Source: an uncultured Flavobacteriia bacterium
Lineage (GTDB): Bacteria; Bacteroidota; Bacteroidia; Flavobacteriales_D; Crocinitomicaceae
Direction of reading: 5' to 3'
NCBI GenBank assembly: GCA_937975705.1
Contig: CALJTX010000019.1
Span: forward strand, 62,001 to 126,000
Length of the DNA stretch: 64,000 bases
A program made the translations under genes and the position numbers. Below, one piece after another: positions 25,567-35,900 of this stretch. The stretch's first letter is position 1, and each line of letters starts with the position of its first letter. The notes beneath the pieces are model-generated. The model had not been told where the DNA came from, did not search any database, and saw nothing but the letters and a program-made list of their open reading frames with translations.

Positions 25567-26568
25567 ATGCACGGTGTAGCCCCCAAAAAAATTCTACTTG
25601 TTCGCTTCAGTTCTATTGGCGACATCGTCCTGACTTTCCCTGTTGTTGCGGCAATAAAATCTTATTTTCCGACGTGTCAAATAGACTACGTCACTAAGAA
25701 ACAATTTTCAACATTACTGCAAGCTTGTCCGGACCTCAACCAGACTTTTGTGCTCGATCATTCGTTGCCTGAATTGCGTCAACAAATTAACTTCAAGCAG
25801 TATGATGTCATATTTGATTTACACCACAACCTGCGCACGCGTTTACTGCTATGGGCCTGTGGTACGCCTGTGTATAGGTTCCCAAAAAATAACTTGCAGA
25901 AGTGGCTGCTGACTAAATTTAAGGTGCGTCCAAAACAGCGCACACATGTGGTAGAGCGCTATTTGCAACCTTTATCAAAACTGGTTCCGACATGGAAACC
26001 GCTTGCTGCTTCCTTCAAATACGACATTCCAATTACATCCCAATTTGACGTAGAAGCTAGGTTTCAAGTCAAGCCAAAAATGTATACTGCCGTGGCAATT
26101 GGCGCACAGTTTGCCACCAAAAGACTACCCACAGATTTACTCATTCAACTCCTTGAGCAAATCAAACAACCCATTGTAATTTTAGGAGGAAAGGAAGACC
26201 TGCTAACGGCCGAACACATATTAAAGCATTGTCAGCAGTGCAAAGTTATTTCTGCCGTGGGCCAAACAAATATCCATGAGTCGGCATGGCTGATTAAAAA
26301 TGCGAGTGCGTTGCTTACCCACGATACCGGCCTGATGCATATTGGCGCAAGTTTTGACTTGCCAATTCATGTCATGTGGGGCAATACCACCCTTGATTTT
26401 GGCATGTGCCCATACCGTTTAGAACAAGAGGACATATTCCATTATGAAGTGCCAAATTTGGCCTGCAGACCCTGTTCTAAAATTGGCCATCAGCAATGTC
26501 CGAAAGGGCATTTTAACTGCATGCGCAAGCAAGACTTACCCGGAATAGCGCGCGCACTGAATCAGTAG
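25567..26568 (+). CDS. Glycosyltransferase family 9 (ADP-heptose:LPS heptosyltransferase-like)
   Basis: A 333-residue GT-B fold protein from ATG 25567. The N-terminus KKILLVRFSSIGDIVLTFPV is the GT9 signature, followed by IDYVTKK and FDLHHNLRTRL. The C-terminal donor-binding half carries PIVILGGKEDLLTA and LTHDTGLMHIGASFDLPIH (about residues 255-275), the conserved GT9 nucleotide-sugar site. GT9 enzymes add heptose to the LPS inner core at the cytoplasmic face. The acceptor and donor here are not certain. A Cys-rich tail (CRPCSKIGHQQCPKGHFNC) is frequent in Bacteroidota members. Confidence 0.9.
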   Translation: MHGVAPKKILLVRFSSIGDIVLTFPVVAAIKSYFPTCQIDYVTKKQFSTLLQACPDLNQTFVLDHSLPELRQQINFKQYDVIFDLHHNLRTRLLLWACGTPVYRFPKNNLQKWLLTKFKVRPKQRTHVVERYLQPLSKLVPTWKPLAASFKYDIPITSQFDVEARFQVKPKMYTAVAIGAQFATKRLPTDLLIQLLEQIKQPIVILGGKEDLLTAEHILKHCQQCKVISAVGQTNIHESAWLIKNASALLTHDTGLMHIGASFDLPIHVMWGNTTLDFGMCPYRLEQEDIFHYEVPNLACRPCSKIGHQQCPKGHFNCMRKQDLPGIARALNQ

Positions 26569-26593
26569 ATTACAAAAGTGCCGAACAAGAAAA

Positions 26594-27112
26594 CTATTCG
26601 TTTTCCAAAAATAATTTTTTGAGTTCTGTGGCCTCAGAAGGCTTCATTTTACCCGCCAATATGAGCGCAAGTTGTTTGCGTCTGAGCGCGCCCTCGAAAC
26701 GCATTTTCTCTTCTTCTGTTTCAGGGATGAGTTCCGGAACCTGAATCGGGTTGCCGTTCTGATCTACTGCTACAAAGGTGTAAATGGCTTCATTGCATTT
26801 TTCGCGTTTACCAGTAACAGGGTCTTCTACAAAAACATCCAAAAACACCTCCATTGAGGAATTAAATGCCCTAGAAACTTTGGCTTCTAGCGTGACAATT
26901 GATGCGTGATTTATTGGTTTTTGAAAAGATACATTATTGACTGATGCCGTTACCACCACGCGTTTGGAATGGCGGTGGGCTGATACACTCGCAATAACGT
27001 CCATCCAGGCGAGGAGCTGGCCTCCAAATAGATTTCCGAGCGTATTGGTGTCGTTGGGCAATACAATTTTGGTTGTAATGGCGAGGGTGTCAATGGCTTT
27101 GTTGGCTTTCAT
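26594..27112 (-). CDS. Acyl-CoA thioesterase (hotdog fold)
   Basis: A 172-residue YciA/ACOT-type protein. The core motif LPNDTNTLGNLFGGQLLAWMD (cited by its ends LPNDTN and LLAWMD) includes the Asn/Asp catalytic region at about residues 19-39, followed by ASVSAHRHSKRVVVTASVNN. It hydrolyses acyl-CoA to the free acid and CoA in the cytoplasm. A short charged C-terminal tail (KPSEATELKKLFLENE) follows the domain. It converges with the GT9 gene (25-base gap, no clear terminator). A perfect -7 element lies four bases upstream of its ATG. Confidence 0.93.
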   Translation of the reverse strand: MKANKAIDTLAITTKIVLPNDTNTLGNLFGGQLLAWMDVIASVSAHRHSKRVVVTASVNNVSFQKPINHASIVTLEAKVSRAFNSSMEVFLDVFVEDPVTGKREKCNEAIYTFVAVDQNGNPIQVPELIPETEEEKMRFEGALRRKQLALILAGKMKPSEATELKKLFLENE

Positions 27113-27116
27113 AGAA

Positions 27117-27124
27117 CAAAGTTA
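27117..27124 (-). promoter_or_regulatory. -7 element of the thioesterase gene (leaderless type)
   Basis: The minus-strand sequence is TAACTTTG, a perfect TAnnTTTG, ending exactly four bases before the ATG (27112). Transcription is predicted to begin at the A of the start codon. The -33 triplet is ATG rather than TTG at spacing 18. Confidence 0.55.
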
Positions 27125-27184
27125 ATGAATCCATGTTATCGACATTATTTAAAAGGACAATATAAAAATTTAGCAGACTTATTG

Positions 27185-27192
27185 TATTTTTA
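27185..27192 (+). promoter_or_regulatory. Possible -7 element of the metalloprotease gene
   Basis: TATTTTTA is one mismatch (final base) from TAnnTTTG and lies 32 bases before the ATG at 27225. No TTG box was found at the usual distance. Confidence 0.25.
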
Positions 27193-27224
27193 CCACAAAC
27201 TATCATGCTCTATCTGAATCAACT

Positions 27225-29423
27225 ATGAAACGATACTCCAAACTGGTGCTCTTTTTAGGTGCACTCGCTCTTTTTTCTTCAGTCCAGGCCCAACAGCCAC
27301 AACGTGTTTTGGACGTGCAAAACATGCGCGACGGCGAAAATGTAGAATACTGCATTACGCACAAAAAACACACGGCTTTACTCCAAAACCCAGACTATGT
27401 AAAAGGTCTAGCTATTGCAGAAGCAGAGTTTGAAGAGGTCTCCAAAAAAGGCGAAACTCAAAAGGCAACGATCTACACCATTCCTGTCGTTTTTCACGTG
27501 CTTCACTTTGGTGGTATTGAAAACATCTCAGACGAACAAATTCTCAATGCCTTGGCCATCTTGAACAGAGATTACCGCAAGCAAAATGCAGATACAGCAA
27601 ATGTGCACCCTGATTTTCTCGGAATGCCTGCTGATATCGAAATAGAATTTAAGTTAGCAACAATTGCACCCAATGGTCAATGCTTTAGCGGCATTACCCG
27701 CACCTTTTCACCGATGAGCCTTCAAGGTACTGACGGAGGCGCACAAGTAGATGCCATCGTCGCAGGCAATAACGTTTACAATGGCCAATGGCCAGGCAAT
27801 AAATACCTTAATATTTTTATTTGTGCTGAAATCGGTGGCGCTGCAGGTTATACATACAAACCTACCAATTGGTCCGCTTCAAGTATGCAAAACGGCATCT
27901 GGATTCTCCACGATTACGTGGGTGCAATCGGAACCGGTGGAGCAGGCACGAGCAGAGCGCTTACGCATGAGGTAGGGCATTGGCTCAACCTTGACCACAC
28001 TTGGGGTGGAAACAACAATCCAGGAACAGCAACAAGTTGTGCTGGAAACGGCGATAACGTGCAAGATACACCAACCTGTATTGGCGTAACAGCTTGCCTC
28101 CTCAATTCCAACACATGTAGCAATGACAATGCATATTGGGGTTTTGATATGCGAGACAACGTCGAGAACTACATGGATTACTCTTATTGTTCTAAAATGT
28201 TTACCGAAGGACAGCGCACCAGAATGCGCAGTGCTTTACAAGTATCGAGCACAGGTCGCGCAAATGTTGTGTCGGCAGCCAATTTAGCAGCTGTAGGTGC
28301 ATCCGGAACCCCTTATCTTTGTAAAGCAGATTTCAGTGCCGATAAGTCTACGGTTTGTCTTGGCAATACCGTTCAGTTCCAAGACGAATCTTACAATGCC
28401 GTTACAACATGGAATTGGGTCATTACACCCTCAACAGGTTGGAGCTTTGCCAACGGCACCTCGGCAAACGTTGCAAATCCTGCAATTACGTTTGATACGC
28501 CAGGCATGTATGATGTCCAGCTGACAGCAACCGACGGCACCAACAGCGACGCCGAAACCAAAACAGGATTTATCCGCGTGTTGGGTGCGCCAGCAAGCAT
28601 TCCGTATTGGGAAGGTTTTGAGGCTTATACCTCATTGAGTAACCTACCAAATTGGGAGATTTACAACGCGCCAATCAACAATGCTTTTGTATTAGAATCG
28701 AACTTTGGCCATTCTGGAACTAAATGTGTACGCCTCAATAACTTTGGTCAGGCAGCTTCCAATACTGATGAGCTGACCTCTACCAACATCGATTTATCAA
28801 GTATCGATACCACAACAGGTACCGTCACACTTTCTTTCCGCTATGCTTATCGCAAAAAAACGGCCAGTGACTACGAATACCTCAAAGTATTCATTACTGG
28901 CAACTGTGGTGAAAATTGGGCCCAAAGAAAAACACTAGGCGGCAACCAACTTTCTAGTCAGGTCTCATCTTCTTCTTGGGCACCAACTAGTCAAGCGGAC
29001 TGGGTTACCGTTCACATGACCAACGTCACCAACAACTACTTTACCGATAATTTCCGCATGCGTTTCAAGTTTGAAGGCGAGGGCGGTAACAACTTCTTCC
29101 TAGATGACATCAATTTATATAGTGGTGGCCCATCAAATGAATTAGTGGTGGCTGCTGTTGGTCAAAATCAATTCGCTGATTTAAATCTTTATCCAAACCC
29201 AACAGACGGCGACGTCCATGTACAGTTCACAGCTCAAGTGGGTGGAGCAGCACAATTGCGCATCACAGATTTAAGCGGCAAAATCATTGCAAATTACCCA
29301 TTACAAGTGCAAACTGGTGCCAACTTAGTGATCACCGACACCAAACAATTGGCAAGCGGTAGCTATCTAATGGTTCTTGAACTCAAAGGCGTGTCTAGCA
29401 CCCGACCTTTTGTAGTCAAATAA
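27225..29423 (+). CDS. Secreted M43-type (pappalysin-like) metalloprotease with PKD domain and T9SS sorting domain
   Basis: A 732-residue protein. The signal peptide ends at SSVQA before Gln. The zinc-binding helix is HEVGHWLNLDHTWGG (about residues 247-261, HExxHxxxxxH), and the Met-turn is ENYMDYSYCSKMF (about 312-324), which together define the pappalysin/M43 metzincin family. A PKD-like domain follows (about 370-450; VQFQDES, then PGMYDVQLTATDG), then a jelly-roll region with a WEGFEAYTSLSNLPNWE start (about 460-645). The C-terminal type A sorting domain is NLYPNPTDGDVHVQF to the terminal RPFVVK. It should be exported by Tat-independent Sec and then T9SS, degrading extracellular protein. 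Confidence 0.93.
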   Translation: MKRYSKLVLFLGALALFSSVQAQQPQRVLDVQNMRDGENVEYCITHKKHTALLQNPDYVKGLAIAEAEFEEVSKKGETQKATIYTIPVVFHVLHFGGIENISDEQILNALAILNRDYRKQNADTANVHPDFLGMPADIEIEFKLATIAPNGQCFSGITRTFSPMSLQGTDGGAQVDAIVAGNNVYNGQWPGNKYLNIFICAEIGGAAGYTYKPTNWSASSMQNGIWILHDYVGAIGTGGAGTSRALTHEVGHWLNLDHTWGGNNNPGTATSCAGNGDNVQDTPTCIGVTACLLNSNTCSNDNAYWGFDMRDNVENYMDYSYCSKMFTEGQRTRMRSALQVSSTGRANVVSAANLAAVGASGTPYLCKADFSADKSTVCLGNTVQFQDESYNAVTTWNWVITPSTGWSFANGTSANVANPAITFDTPGMYDVQLTATDGTNSDAETKTGFIRVLGAPASIPYWEGFEAYTSLSNLPNWEIYNAPINNAFVLESNFGHSGTKCVRLNNFGQAASNTDELTSTNIDLSSIDTTTGTVTLSFRYAYRKKTASDYEYLKVFITGNCGENWAQRKTLGGNQLSSQVSSSSWAPTSQADWVTVHMTNVTNNYFTDNFRMRFKFEGEGGNNFFLDDINLYSGGPSNELVVAAVGQNQFADLNLYPNPTDGDVHVQFTAQVGGAAQLRITDLSGKIIANYPLQVQTGANLVITDTKQLASGSYLMVLELKGVSSTRPFVVK

Positions 29424-29441
29424 ATTTAGGTCGAGCGGGGG

Positions 29442-31262
29442 TCAATTCAAATCGTCCTCGTTTTGGCTAAAGAATTCAAATAGGAGTTTTGCTTTTGCGG
29501 CTCCTATTTTTTTTGCAATTAGCTCAGGGGCCGCCTCCCGAATTTGAGCCAATGTTTTGAACTCATGGTAGAGGGCTTCAATTGTCTTTGGCCCTAAACC
29601 TTTGATTTGATCAAGTGCGGAACCTACGGCATTTTTGCTGCGTCGGTTGCGGTGATGGCTCAAGCCAAAGCGGTGTGCTTCGTCGCGGAGCTGTTGTACT
29701 AATTTGAGCGCTAAAGACCTTCTGTCCAAAATTAAGGACCTAGAGAATCCGGGCTTGTAAAGTTCTTCCAAACGTTTGGCCAAACCGACAAGTTTAAGTT
29801 GGCTTTGCAAGCCAATTTCCTCGATGGCTTCTAATGCAGCACCTAATTGCCCTTTCCCGCCGTCGATGATGACCAAATCGGGTAATGGCTGCCCTTCTTC
29901 CTTTAAGCGACTGTAGCGTCTGCCTACGGCTTCTTTCATGGTGCTAAAGTCATCTGGCCCAACCACGGTTTTGACATTGAAGTGGCGGTAGTCGGCTTTA
30001 CTCGACACCCCATTTTTGAAAACAACACACGCCGAAACAGGATTGGTGCCTTGTAAGTTGGAGTTGTCAAAACACTCGATGTGCAGCGGTGGTTTGGACA
30101 GTCCGAGCGCACTTTGTAGTTCTAATACGGCTTGCATGGGTACATTTTGAACTGCGGTACTCTTGTTCATCGCTGCTTTACGTGCTTGAAGCTGTGCATG
30201 CCGAACGTTGTTCATGGCCATTTCTAGCAGTTGCTTTTTTTCGCCGATTTTAGGAAAAATACTCTTTGCATCTGCCAGCACTAATGGGTCATTTAAACCC
30301 ACCACAATTTCTTTTGAGCTGCTTTCAAAGTGACCCCTGAGTTGCGGAATGATTTGTCTGTATAAGGTCTCAAGAGGTACATCCAAGGGGTCGGAAACCT
30401 TTGATGTGTAGGCATGCACAATACTTCCCTCGCAAATGACGAGGTAACTCAGCCAAGCATCTGTTTGGTTTTTTTCGACATAACACACATCAAAATTTTG
30501 GGTATGATCCGAAACAACCATCGATTTGGCTTGGTATTTACCGAGCGCATCGATCAGCTCTTTACAGCGCTGAGCAGCTTCAAATGCTTGATTGCTGGCG
30601 TGCACCAACATGTCTTTTTTGAGTTGCTGAATCAAGGAAAAGTTCTTGCCTTCAAGTAATAAGCGAACACTTTGTAAGGTTTGGTCGTAAGCAGCGGGCG
30701 TTTGTAAGTTTTCACAAGGCCCTGCACATTTGCCGATGTGATATTCTAAGCACACTTTGTATTTGCGCTGTTCTAGTTTTTGGGTTCTCAAGTCTAGTGC
30801 ACACGTTCTGATTTGAAATAGCTCGCGGATGAGCGTCAGCAATTGATGCATCTGCTTGACGTTAGGGTAGGGGCCGTAATAAGTGGATCCATCATTGAAT
30901 TTCCTTCTTGTCGGAAAAACCCGCGCAAACGCCTCATTTTTGATCACAATCCAGGGGTAGGTTTTGTCATCTTTCAATAAAACATTGTATCTCGGTTTGT
31001 AACTCTTGATGAGGTTGTTCTCGAGTAACAACGCATCGAGTTCATTTTGAACGACCGTAAAGCGCATATCGCAAATGAGCTTCACTAAAGTGCGCGTTTT
31101 GCCATCCAAATGGTCTTTCTGGAAATAAGAACTTACGCGCTTTTTTAAGTCGATGGCTTTGCCGACGTAGATAATTGTGCCATTTTGATCCAAAAACTGA
31201 TACACGCCCGGATTATGTGGGAGCGTGTTTACTTTATTGGCAAGTTGGTCTTTGGAATTCAT
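29442..31262 (-). CDS. uvrC: Excinuclease ABC subunit C
   Basis: A 606-residue protein of normal UvrC length. The N-terminal GIY-YIG nuclease is GVYQFLDQNGTIIYVGKA (about residues 19-36) with KKRVSSYF. A UVR-type helix hairpin occurs near 200-230. The C-terminal RNase H-like nuclease starts around HIECFDNSNLQGTNPVSACV and includes VIIDGGKGQLGAA. A terminal double HhH (LDQIKGLGPKTIEALYHEF, about 551-570) binds DNA. UvrC makes both incisions in nucleotide excision repair. It is divergent from nadC with 54 bases between starts and has a -7 element four bases from its ATG. Confidence 0.98.
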   Translation of the reverse strand: MNSKDQLANKVNTLPHNPGVYQFLDQNGTIIYVGKAIDLKKRVSSYFQKDHLDGKTRTLVKLICDMRFTVVQNELDALLLENNLIKSYKPRYNVLLKDDKTYPWIVIKNEAFARVFPTRRKFNDGSTYYGPYPNVKQMHQLLTLIRELFQIRTCALDLRTQKLEQRKYKVCLEYHIGKCAGPCENLQTPAAYDQTLQSVRLLLEGKNFSLIQQLKKDMLVHASNQAFEAAQRCKELIDALGKYQAKSMVVSDHTQNFDVCYVEKNQTDAWLSYLVICEGSIVHAYTSKVSDPLDVPLETLYRQIIPQLRGHFESSSKEIVVGLNDPLVLADAKSIFPKIGEKKQLLEMAMNNVRHAQLQARKAAMNKSTAVQNVPMQAVLELQSALGLSKPPLHIECFDNSNLQGTNPVSACVVFKNGVSSKADYRHFNVKTVVGPDDFSTMKEAVGRRYSRLKEEGQPLPDLVIIDGGKGQLGAALEAIEEIGLQSQLKLVGLAKRLEELYKPGFSRSLILDRRSLALKLVQQLRDEAHRFGLSHHRNRRSKNAVGSALDQIKGLGPKTIEALYHEFKTLAQIREAAPELIAKKIGAAKAKLLFEFFSQNEDDLN

Positions 31263-31266
31263 AGCT

Positions 31267-31274
31267 CAAAATTA
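31267..31274 (-). promoter_or_regulatory. -7 element of uvrC (leaderless type)
   Basis: The minus-strand sequence is TAATTTTG, a perfect TAnnTTTG, ending four bases before the uvrC ATG (31262). No TTG is seen at the -33 distance. Confidence 0.5.
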
Positions 31275-31304
31275 GAAACATTGCGCGGAATATCTCGCTC
31301 TTCT

Positions 31305-31312
31305 TATCTTTG
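31305..31312 (+). promoter_or_regulatory. -7 element of nadC (leaderless type)
   Basis: TATCTTTG is a perfect TAnnTTTG ending four bases before the nadC ATG (31317). A TTG at 31281-31283 lies 21 bases upstream and can serve as the -33 box. Together with the uvrC element it fills the 54-base divergent gap. Confidence 0.6.
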
Positions 31313-31316
31313 TTGT

Positions 31317-32153
31317 ATGCTAGATGAATTTATCCAATCTGCCTTAAAGGAAGATATCCAAGACGGTGACCACTCTTCAATGGCTTGTGTACCTGCTGAG
31401 GCGCGTTCAAAAGCGATTTTATTGATCAAAGAAACGGGCGTGTTAGCCGGAATGCAAGTGTCGCAAAGAATTTGTGAACTATATGATCCAAGTCTAGAAT
31501 TGACCTCCTTTCTCCAAGACGGCGATCACGTCAGTTATGGTCAAATTGCTTTTACCTTGGAGGGTTCGGCCCGGTCCATTTTAGCTGTTGAGCGCTTGCT
31601 TTTAAATTGCATGCAGCATATGAGTGGCGTTGCAACCAAAACCGCACATTATGTCTCGCTCATTGCCGGTACAAACTGTACTTTATTGGATACGCGTAAA
31701 ACCACACCGGGCCTGCGTTTTTTAGATAAATATGCGGTTAAAATCGGCGGAGGAGCAAATCATCGTTTTGGACTCTATGACATGATCATGCTCAAAGACA
31801 ACCACATCGACTATGCTGGCGGTTTAAGACCAGCTCTGGAGCGCACGAACGCCTATCTTCAAGCACAAAAATTAAATCTGAAGGTGGAGGTAGAAGTGAG
31901 GTCAATGGAAGAATTGAAAGCACTGTTAGCAATTGATCAGCCATATGACCGCATCATGTTAGATAACTTCACTCCTGAAGCGCTCAGTGTAGCTTTAACC
32001 CTGATTCCTTCGACTATCGAGACGGAAGCCTCTGGTGGCATTACTGAAGAAACCATAAGAGCATATGCCGAAACTGGAGTACAGTATATTTCCGTTGGTG
32101 CACTTACACATTCGGTAAAGGCACTAGACATGAGCCTCAAGGCGCAACTTTAA
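31317..32153 (+). CDS. nadC: Nicotinate-nucleotide pyrophosphorylase (carboxylating), quinolinate phosphoribosyltransferase
   Basis: A 278-residue protein from ATG 31317 (MLDEFIQSALKEDIQDGDHS), the normal NadC length; upstream in-frame codons run into uvrC and are rejected. Motifs are EDIQDGDHSS near the start, LLNCMQHMSGVATKT (about 97-111), LDTRKTTPGLRFLDKYAV (about 124-141) and GGGANHRFGLYDMIMLKDNH (about 144-163). The C-terminal ASGGITEE binds phosphate. The enzyme converts quinolinate and PRPP to nicotinate mononucleotide in de novo NAD synthesis; nadA and nadB are not in the window. Its 3' end overlaps the convergent transferase gene by 17 bases. Confidence 0.97.
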   Translation: MLDEFIQSALKEDIQDGDHSSMACVPAEARSKAILLIKETGVLAGMQVSQRICELYDPSLELTSFLQDGDHVSYGQIAFTLEGSARSILAVERLLLNCMQHMSGVATKTAHYVSLIAGTNCTLLDTRKTTPGLRFLDKYAVKIGGGANHRFGLYDMIMLKDNHIDYAGGLRPALERTNAYLQAQKLNLKVEVEVRSMEELKALLAIDQPYDRIMLDNFTPEALSVALTLIPSTIETEASGGITEETIRAYAETGVQYISVGALTHSVKALDMSLKAQL

Positions 32154-32805
32154 AATAGGCTATGGCCAAATACAGGTCGGCAGTTTCACGGATTTGCACT
32201 TCAATTTCATGTATTTGCGTACCCTGATGCACACGGGCATCTAAAAAAGTCGTTTCCTCTTTTTTTCGCCTAGAATGAATGTGGATTTCATTTTTGAAAG
32301 AAAGATTTTCTAGCCCAACCAATTTATATATTGCTTCCTTGGCGCACCACAATTGCAAGTACCATTCTTTTGGGTGGTCGGCACATAAAATTTTTTCATC
32401 CTCAAGCGCAAATTTATTGATGATGTTTGTTGCATCGCGTTCTTTTTGTTCGATGTCTATTCCGATAGGAAACGTCCAACATGCGAGGGCAATATAATCT
32501 TTGCTATGCGAAACAGAAAGTGCTTTTTCAACAGCAGAAAAATAGGGCTTCCCGGAGGGTTGATACAAAATTGGAGAGTTGATAATCAGTTGGTTGCGTA
32601 GGTGTCGCACCCCTAAAAATTCAATTTTACGTTTAGGATTTGAACGGAGATTTAAGAGTTCAATTTCTTGCTCAAAAAGCACGGTCGCTTCAAGATCAAA
32701 AGAATCTGACTTCAATAAGGCAAATTGAAAAAGAGGAAGATTGAAATCGAAGAGGTCGTACATCTCAGGATAACGCTTAAATATTGTACAAAGATGCGCA
32801 AACAT
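32137..32805 (-). CDS. 4'-phosphopantetheinyl transferase superfamily protein
   Basis: A 222-residue Sfp-type protein. The magnesium-binding motif is PIGIDIEQKERD (Asp117 and Glu119) and the second motif is WCAKEAIYKLVG (Lys156, Glu157, Lys161). These match the (I/V)G(I/V)D and WxxKExxxK signatures. It would transfer phosphopantetheine from CoA to an acyl or peptidyl carrier protein. An in-frame ATG at 32763 gives a 14-residue shorter alternative. The protein overlaps nadC tail to tail by 17 bases and is divergent from the TonB-dependent receptor gene. Confidence 0.88.
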   Translation of the reverse strand: MFAHLCTIFKRYPEMYDLFDFNLPLFQFALLKSDSFDLEATVLFEQEIELLNLRSNPKRKIEFLGVRHLRNQLIINSPILYQPSGKPYFSAVEKALSVSHSKDYIALACWTFPIGIDIEQKERDATNIINKFALEDEKILCADHPKEWYLQLWCAKEAIYKLVGLENLSFKNEIHIHSRRKKEETTFLDARVHQGTQIHEIEVQIRETADLYLAIAYFKVAP

Positions 32806-32850
32806 CTGATAGATTTTTGATGAATTTTATGTTAAGACTATGGAATTTTC

Positions 32851-32858
32851 TATATTTA
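32851..32858 (+). promoter_or_regulatory. Possible -7 element of the TonB-dependent receptor operon
   Basis: TATATTTA is one mismatch from TAnnTTTG and lies 44 bases before the ATG at 32903. This would give a leader of about 40 bases for the three-gene cassette. The -33 triplet is ATG at spacing near 19. Confidence 0.3.
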
Positions 32859-32902
32859 CAATCTTTAAAAAACGAGAAATAGTAAAATTTATACGCATTC
32901 AT

Positions 32903-35900
32903 ATGGTGGGTAGACTGAAATTATTGCTTTTAAGTGTTTTGTTTGTAAGCACTTATGCATTTTCACAATCGGGTCTTGGTACGCTTCGCGGTACCGTGAC
33001 AGATGAAGCAACCAAAGCTCCTTTGGAGTTTAGCAAGGTCTTGTTGAAGCAAGCCGGAGCTATTCGTGGTAGTGCAATCACCGACGATAAGGGTAAATTC
33101 CAAATCAATGGTATCCAACCAGGATCCTACGATGTCGAGGTTAGAAATGCCGAGGGAGGTTATCAAAACCTCACCATGCAGGGTGTTTCTATTTCTCCTG
33201 ATCGCATTACTTTCTTGGATAACCTGACCCTCACAACCAAAACACAAGAAACCAAAGAAGTTAAAGTTGTACGCTATAAAGTTCCACTCATTGACAAAGA
33301 CGGTGGCGCTTCAGGTGCAACCGTTACCCGAGAAGATATCGCTCGCCTTCCAGCGCGTTCTGCCACTGCGGTTGCAGGTACAGTTGGTGGTGTCAATGTG
33401 AATGAAGGTTCTGGTGCAATTTCTGTTCGCGGTACGCGTTCAGATGCAACCTACTTCTATATAGATGGTATCAAAGTTCGCGGTTCATCTAACCTCCCAA
33501 AGTCAGCACTCGAAGAAGTATCCGTTATTACAGGTGGTGTTCCTGCCAACTATGGTGACGTAACGGGTGGTATCATCTCCATTACAACGCGCGGTCCTTC
33601 TTCTGTTTATTTCGGAAGTTTAGAAGCCGTAAGTTCTGGTATCTACCTGAACGGTGCTGATCCAAATGGCTACGACGGTAAAGTAATTGGTTTGGATAAG
33701 TACGGTTACAACCTTGTTGAAGGGATGTTATCTGGTCCACTTTGGATGCAGCGCGATTCCGCTGGAAACAAAACACGTCCACGTCTAGGTTTCTTGATTT
33801 CAGCCAACTACACAGACCAACTAGATTCTCGCCCGTTAGCAGGTGGATCTTACCGTATCACCAAAGAAGCACGCGAAGAATTACTTGCCAATCCATTGCG
33901 TCCAACCTCTACAGGTTTTGGTACCTTCCACAATGCACTCTTCCTCAGAGCCGATGACTTCGAGAAAACAGATTGGCGCATGAATGCACGCAACAATGTA
34001 TTCTCAGCCTCTGGAAAAATTGATGTCAATACAGGGCCATCTGTCAACCTTCAATTTGGTGGCTCACTCAACTACTTCCAAGGTACTTCTTATGGTTACG
34101 GATCTTCATTATTGAACTTCACCAACTACGGTGTAAGCAAAAACCTAGATTACCGCGTCTATGCGCGCCTCACGCAACGTTTCAACAACGACCGCGAAGG
34201 CTCTAGCTCTAAAATCAAGTCTGCATTGTATAGCTTAATGGTAGACTACTCTAAGTCTTTCAACGAGTCTTACGATCCAAACCACAAATACAACATCTTC
34301 AACTACGGTCATGTTGGAAAGTTTGTCACCACACGCGTTCCTTCATATGAGTTTGACCCAGCAACACAAATGTATGTGCACAATGGTTTCCGCGATGTAC
34401 AGGTAGATTTCACACCATCTGAAACCAATGCTGCTCTTGCTGCTATTACAACTCAGTACTTTGATATCTATCAAGACAACCCAATAGGTCGTTACGAAAA
34501 CCTTTTCCAAATCCAACAAGGTAATGCACTCAGAAATGGTGACTTACCTAATAGTGTTTATGGCATTTGGGCCAACATCGGCTCGCCATCTAATGGTTTC
34601 GGCAAGTCTGAAAACGACCAATTCCGCGTTACAGGTGCTGGTTCTGTTGTTCTCGGTGACCACTCCATTTCTTTGGGGTTTGAATACGAACAACGCGTAG
34701 ACCGCGGCTGGACAAGCGGAGACAACGGTCCTTCAAGCATTTGGTCAATTGCCCGTCAGTTAGCCAACTTCCACATCAAAGAGCTCGATCTTAATTCTGG
34801 TGTTGTTACTGACTCCGGTTCATTCAAAGCCATTACTTACAACCGCTTAAACGCAGGTGATGCCTACCAAACAGGTACAGGCGAGTACGGTGGACAAATC
34901 AATAACGACCAGCAATCTTTCTTTGACTACAACCTTCGTCAAAAATTAGGTTACAATCCAGCAGGTACGGATTTTGTTGACATCGACCAATACGATCCTA
35001 ATTTATTCCAGTTTGACATGTTCTCTCCGGACGAACTCCTCAACAGTGGCCAATCTTATGTTTCTTATTGGGGCTATGACCACACAGGCAAAAAAGTTCG
35101 TGGCAACACAGACATCAATAAATACTTCAACGAATTCGATGAAAATGGCAACTACAAGCGTTTTGTAGGTGCTTTCCAACCAATTTATATGGCTGGTTAC
35201 ATCATGGATAAATTCGCCTTTAAAGATATCGTCTTCAACGTAGGTGTGCGCGTAGACGTCTTTGACGCTAACCAACCGGTATTGAAAGATCCTTATTTGT
35301 TCTACACAGCCAAAACAGTTCAAGAAGCAAGAGCCCTTTCTCAAAACGATCCAAACCAGTACAGTTGGGTCAATCTACCAGAAGGAATGGGCGATGACTA
35401 TGTAGTTTATGTAAACGACGTCAACAATCCATCTAGCATCAATGGCTTTAGAAATGGTTCACAATGGTACGACGCTACAGGTACTCCAATCGAAGACCCT
35501 TCTAAAATCCGTGGTGCAGCAGGTATTGCACCTTGGTTACAAGACCCTTCTTTAGAAACGCCTACAGCTGACGCCTTTAAAGACTACAAAGCACAAGTTA
35601 ACGTGATGCCACGTATTGCCTTCTCATTCCCAATTTCAGAAGAGGCTTCTTTCTTTGCACACTACGACATCCTCACCAAGCGTCCTACATCAGGTTTCCG
35701 CTTCAATCCTTACGAATATCAGTATATTCAGACCCGCAATGCCGTTATCAATAACGCCAATTTGTTACCAGAAAAAACTGTCGATTACGAACTCGGTTTC
35801 CAACAAGTTGTTACGCGCACGTCTTCAGTTAAAATCTCTGCGTTCTATCGCGAGCAACGCAACAACGTTCAGTTGATCAATGTATTTGAAGCCTATCCGG

